Assembly (NCBI GenBank): GCA_029211085.1
Contig: JARGFW010000006.1
Location: forward strand, 7,049 to 51,951
Length of the DNA stretch: 44,903 nucleotides
Source: Deferrisomatales bacterium
GTDB lineage: Bacteria > Desulfobacterota > Deferrisomatia > Deferrisomatales > JARGFW01
Direction of reading: 5' to 3'
Shown in pieces: positions 42,391 to 44,903 of this stretch (the stretch's first letter is position 1; each line of letters begins with the position of its first letter). The translations under genes and the position numbers were made by a program. The notes under the pieces were generated by a model. That model was not told the DNA's origin, did not search any database, and worked only from the letters and a program-made list of their open reading frames with translations.

Positions 42391-42592
42391 CGAACTTCTC
42401 CTCTAGGCCGTAGGCGCGGAAATAGGTCTGGATCTCGCGGCGGTCCACCCCCGGTAGCTGCAGCATCCGCAGCACGTCCGCCATCTCCTGCAGGGAACGC
42501 CCCTACCACCACATAGCGGTACCCCTGCCGGGTCAGGAACTGTTCGAGAAGTGCCAACACCTTGGCGAAGTTCCTGCGGTCCGCTGCGCCCG
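42353..42592 (-). pseudogene. Nucleotidyltransferase (MNT/AbiEii-like) remnant with internal deletion
   Basis: One minus frame gives RNFAKVLALLEQFLTRQGYR and then YVVVGAF, the usual start of a nucleotidyltransferase fold, but the catalytic GS-x10-DxD part is missing. A different frame then begins GRSLQEMADVLRMLQLPG and continues VDRREIQTYFRAYGLEEKFD to a stop at 42353, resembling the C-terminal D-L-x-D-V helix region of the same kind of protein. A deletion of the middle with a frame change near 42510 explains both pieces. The true N-terminus is not identifiable. Confidence 0.5.
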
Positions 42593-42674
42593 AAAAGGGA
42601 AGGTTGCCTGACGCCAGGGTACCACGGCCCGGGGCTCGCTCCCAGAAAGCCGGAGACCGCACACGCGGCCCGCC

Positions 42675-44219
42675 CTACACCACCACGCACGCGCCGCCGC
42701 GCCGCGGGTCGCCGGCACCGCGCACCGAGCCGTCGGCGGCGCGCTCCACCACGTGGACTCCGCCGAAGAACAGGTTCGGCTCGGGGAACGCCAGAAACTC
42801 GGCGGCGCCGAGCTCGGCGAGGAAGGCGCTCCCCGACGGCCAGCCCCTGGTCTCGGCGTGGAGCACCCCGGCCTCGAAGTGCACCCGGGGGGCGGCCACC
42901 GCGGCGGCCGGTACGTCGCCGCAGTCCACCAGCCGGCACACCACCTGGGTGACCGCGGTGCGGATGCGGTTGGCGCCGCCGCTGCCGAGCACCACCAGGC
43001 TGCCGTCGGGACGCTCCAGGAGCGAGGGGGACATCATGGTGGACAGCCGGCGCCCGGGGGGCCAGCGATGGAACCCCTGGGGGAACAGGTCCGCCTCCCC
43101 CATGAGATTGTTCATCATGATCCCGGTGTCGCCGAGCAGATGGCCGTTGCCTTCGCCGTAGCTGAATGTCACCGCCGCCGCGTTGCCGTCTCCGTCCACC
43201 ACGCTGATGTGGGTGGTGTCGGGCGGCCCGCCGCGGGGTGACCGCACCCGCCCCAGGGGGCGCCCAGCCAGATCCCGGAAGCGCTCCTGCCAGGCGTCGA
43301 GCCCCAGTGCCTCGGCGCCGTCCCGCCGCGACTCGTCCGCCACCCGCATGGCCCGGCACAGGGCGTGTACCCGTTCCGGGTCGCGGCGGCACAGCACCGC
43401 GCCGTCTTCCCCCTCCAGCAGGCTCAGCATCAGGGCCACCAGGGCGCCGCCGGCGGCCGGCGGGGGGTTGGTGTGCAGGGTGGTGCCGCGATAGTCGACC
43501 CGCAAGGGGCGGCGGAACGCCACCCGGTAGGCGTCCCAGTCCTCCCGTCCCAGCAACCCCCCTGCCGCGGGACCGAACTGGCCCAGGGCCGGCTCCCCCA
43601 GGCAGCGGTCGTAGACCTGGCGCCAGGGCCCGCGGGCCAGTTCCTCCAGAAGCTCCGCCAGCTGCGGCACCCGGTAGCAATCCCCGGCGGCGAGGAGTTG
43701 TCCGTCGCGGCCGAACTGGCGTCGGCCCGCGGCGGTGTGCAACAGGATCGGCCGCAGTACCTGGAAGAAGTGCGCCTGCAGGGGTTCCAGGGGAACGCCG
43801 GCACGCAGCAGGCGGCAAGCGGGCGCGGCGACCTCGGCCAGGGAAAGGCGGCCCCAGCGCTCCAACGCCTGGCACAGGCCGGGGATCACCCCGGGCACCG
43901 CCGCGGCGCCGGCCCCGATGTGGAACGCCTGGGTGGCCGAGCCGAAGTCCAGCTCGGCGGGGAAGAAGTCCAACCCTTCGGGGGCACGGCCCCCCAGCCC
44001 CGGGGCGTCGGCGAAGAAGTCGCACACCGTCACCTCGCCGCTGGCGGCGCCGCGCACCAGCATCGCCCCGCCCCCGGCCAGGCTGGTGAGCACCGGCTCG
44101 CCGGCGGCGGTGGCGAAACAGGCCGCCACCGCGGCGTCCACCGCGTTGCCCCCGGCCCGGAGCATCCCGGCCCCGGCTTCGGCGGTTATCTTCGATCCCG
44201 CCGCCACTGCTCCGTTCAT
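42675..44219 (-). CDS. Gamma-glutamyltransferase family protein
   Basis: The 514-residue protein starts at ATG 44219 with GGAGAG seven bases upstream. GGNAVDAAVAACFAT and LAGGGAML occur near the N-terminus; PDTTHISVVDGDGNAAAVTF carries the autoprocessing and nucleophile threonine, and GTSMM-like STMMSPSLL and GSGGANRIRTAV follow. The Ntn-hydrolase precursor would be cleaved before that Thr into two subunits to hydrolyse or transfer gamma-glutamyl groups (glutathione and related peptides). It is shorter than the E. coli enzyme (about 580) and no signal peptide is visible, so a cytoplasmic location is likely. The ends RRGGACVV and DPRRGGA match the normal C-terminus of the family. Confidence 0.92.
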   Translation of the reverse strand: MNGAVAAGSKITAEAGAGMLRAGGNAVDAAVAACFATAAGEPVLTSLAGGGAMLVRGAASGEVTVCDFFADAPGLGGRAPEGLDFFPAELDFGSATQAFHIGAGAAAVPGVIPGLCQALERWGRLSLAEVAAPACRLLRAGVPLEPLQAHFFQVLRPILLHTAAGRRQFGRDGQLLAAGDCYRVPQLAELLEELARGPWRQVYDRCLGEPALGQFGPAAGGLLGREDWDAYRVAFRRPLRVDYRGTTLHTNPPPAAGGALVALMLSLLEGEDGAVLCRRDPERVHALCRAMRVADESRRDGAEALGLDAWQERFRDLAGRPLGRVRSPRGGPPDTTHISVVDGDGNAAAVTFSYGEGNGHLLGDTGIMMNNLMGEADLFPQGFHRWPPGRRLSTMMSPSLLERPDGSLVVLGSGGANRIRTAVTQVVCRLVDCGDVPAAAVAAPRVHFEAGVLHAETRGWPSGSAFLAELGAAEFLAFPEPNLFFGGVHVVERAADGSVRGAGDPRRGGACVVV

Positions 44220-44383
44220 CCAGGCACTCTCCGGTCGGGGGGTGGGTCGGCGCACGCCGCCGCGGCGATTCTACGGGCACCCGGGGGCGCAGGTGAAGGG
44301 CGGGGAACCGGCGGCGCAAAGAGACACTCTTCCCGCCCGGGCGGGCGGACGCCCAACCACAACCCGGGGCGCGAGGTGTGAGC

Positions 44384-44543
44384 CTTCGGGACGGGGCGCT
44401 GCCTCCGGCGGGTCGCGATGCGACGACGCCCTGCCCATGGGGAGGCCGCGCCCCGCACTCCGCCAGGGCCCCATCCCTCGGGGTTTGCGGTGAGCGCGCG
44501 GCGGGGGCCAGAGAGTATATCTCCGCACAGGGCAGGTGGGGGT
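44384..44543. repeat. Direct repeat, copy 1
   Basis: About 160 bp match 44744-44903 with roughly three mismatches; the offset is exactly 360 bp. The unit includes GCCAGAGAGTATATCTCCGC and ends in GGGCAGGTGGGGGT. It is not part of a recognised insertion sequence. Confidence 0.92.
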
Positions 44544-44743
44544 CCGCCCCGGAGAGCGGGGCGGGTCCACCGCCAGGCGACCGTCGGCAGGTGGGGAGGT
44601 TCCCCGTGGGCCGGCGCGCCCGCACTACCCGGCCGACGGCAACCTTCCACCATCGGACACTTCCGGCCCGCCGGAGGGGCGGACCCCCACCTCCCCCTAC
44701 CCGAGGCGCCACGGTGCCGGGTTCCCCTGGGCGCGGCGCGTGC

Positions 44744-44903
44744 CTGCGGGACGGGGCCCTGCCTCCGGCGGGCCGCGATGCGACGACGCCCTGCCCATGG
44801 GGAGGCCGCGCCCCGCACTCCGCCAGGGCCCCATCCCTCGGGGTTTGCGGTGAGCGCGCGGCGGGGGCCAGAGAGTATATCTCCGCACAGGGCAGGTGGG
44901 GGT
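44744..44903. repeat. Direct repeat, copy 2 (cut by the window end)
   Basis: Second copy of the 44384-44543 repeat, running to the last base of the window, so its right boundary is unknown. The 200 bp between copies is unique within the window except for a 17-bp inverted copy of the repeat edge (44676-44692). Confidence 0.9.

Larger units (their letters stand above)
44220..44903. other. Non-coding region with large direct repeats
   Basis: These 684 bp upstream of the gamma-glutamyltransferase are very GC-rich and show no believable protein; long open frames on both strands are compositional and repeat the same peptide because the DNA is repeated. The region contains two copies of a direct repeat and an inverted pair of its edge (44534-44550 against 44676-44692). 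The promoter of the gamma-glutamyltransferase gene should lie here but was not recognised. Confidence 0.6.

Noticed and set aside
44216..44818. 200-codon minus-strand frame with repeated GAASPWAGRRRIA segments
   Set aside because: The peptide repeats only because the DNA direct repeat is read twice; composition is Arg/Pro/Gly-rich and no start signal is evident.

Overview
This is 44.9 kb of high-GC bacterial DNA, roughly 65-70% G+C by eye, from a Gram-negative bacterium. Three predicted proteins carry lipobox signal peptides. A LAB_N-domain protein sits beside a polyprenol-type glycosyltransferase and an ArnT-like glycosyltransferase, which suggests an outer-membrane envelope. The gene mix (B12-radical SAM enzymes, large multidomain lipoproteins, class I fructose-bisphosphatase, BKACE-family enzyme) and a GACAGGAT-type palindromic repeat would suit a Desulfobacterota-like or other deep proteobacterial lineage. 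No rRNA, tRNA or phylogenetic marker is present, so this placement is only a guess.

Region 1 (1-11.6 kb, minus strand) encodes secreted lipoproteins. There is a subtilisin (S8) lipoprotein with Calx-beta, PPC and Ig-like domains, then a small PrcB_C-domain lipoprotein, then a giant lipoprotein (at least 2446 codons, running off the left edge). The giant protein has chitobiase-like, carboxypeptidase-regulatory-like, Ca-binding DxDGDG and internalin-like leucine-rich-repeat modules. A promoter-like sequence followed by an intrinsic terminator lies ahead of the giant gene.

Region 2 (12.1-37 kb) is a cell-surface glycan or glycolipid locus. A plus-strand operon holds GT2, LAB_N, an ArnT-like GT and another GT2. 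A minus-strand operon holds a PaaK/CapK-like adenylation enzyme, a SPASM radical SAM protein, a Gfo/Idh/MocA oxidoreductase and a GT2. In the middle (21.4-26.0 kb) is a block with visibly lower G+C carrying a HemN/HemW-like radical SAM enzyme and two paralogous B12-binding radical SAM enzymes, next to a decayed aldehyde dehydrogenase remnant. The block looks imported. From 36.9 kb back to 24.5 kb runs a long co-directional series: two tandem GT39-like membrane glycosyltransferases (one interrupted by an in-frame TGA), a BKACE/DUF849 enzyme, a GNAT acetyltransferase, a GT2, a FAD-dependent oxidoreductase with a C-terminal membrane domain, a small membrane protein homologous to that domain, a Wzx/MATE-type flippase, a methyltransferase and one of the B12-radical SAM enzymes.

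Region 3 (37-44.9 kb, minus strand) has another surface lipoprotein closed by a strong terminator, then housekeeping-like genes: a FAH-family hydrolase just downstream of class I fructose-1,6-bisphosphatase, a small membrane protein, a decayed nucleotidyltransferase with a surviving small partner ORF, and a gamma-glutamyltransferase. The right edge carries two copies of a roughly 160-bp direct repeat at a 360-bp period.

The best leads for something undescribed are: (i) the paired membrane domain present both as a stand-alone protein and fused to the flavoprotein (28.5-30.7 kb); (ii) the low-G+C radical-SAM block; (iii) the BKACE + GNAT pair inside a glycan operon; and (iv) the subtilisin / PrcB_C / giant LRR lipoprotein array. 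All function statements rest on hand translation and motif recognition. No database search was run.
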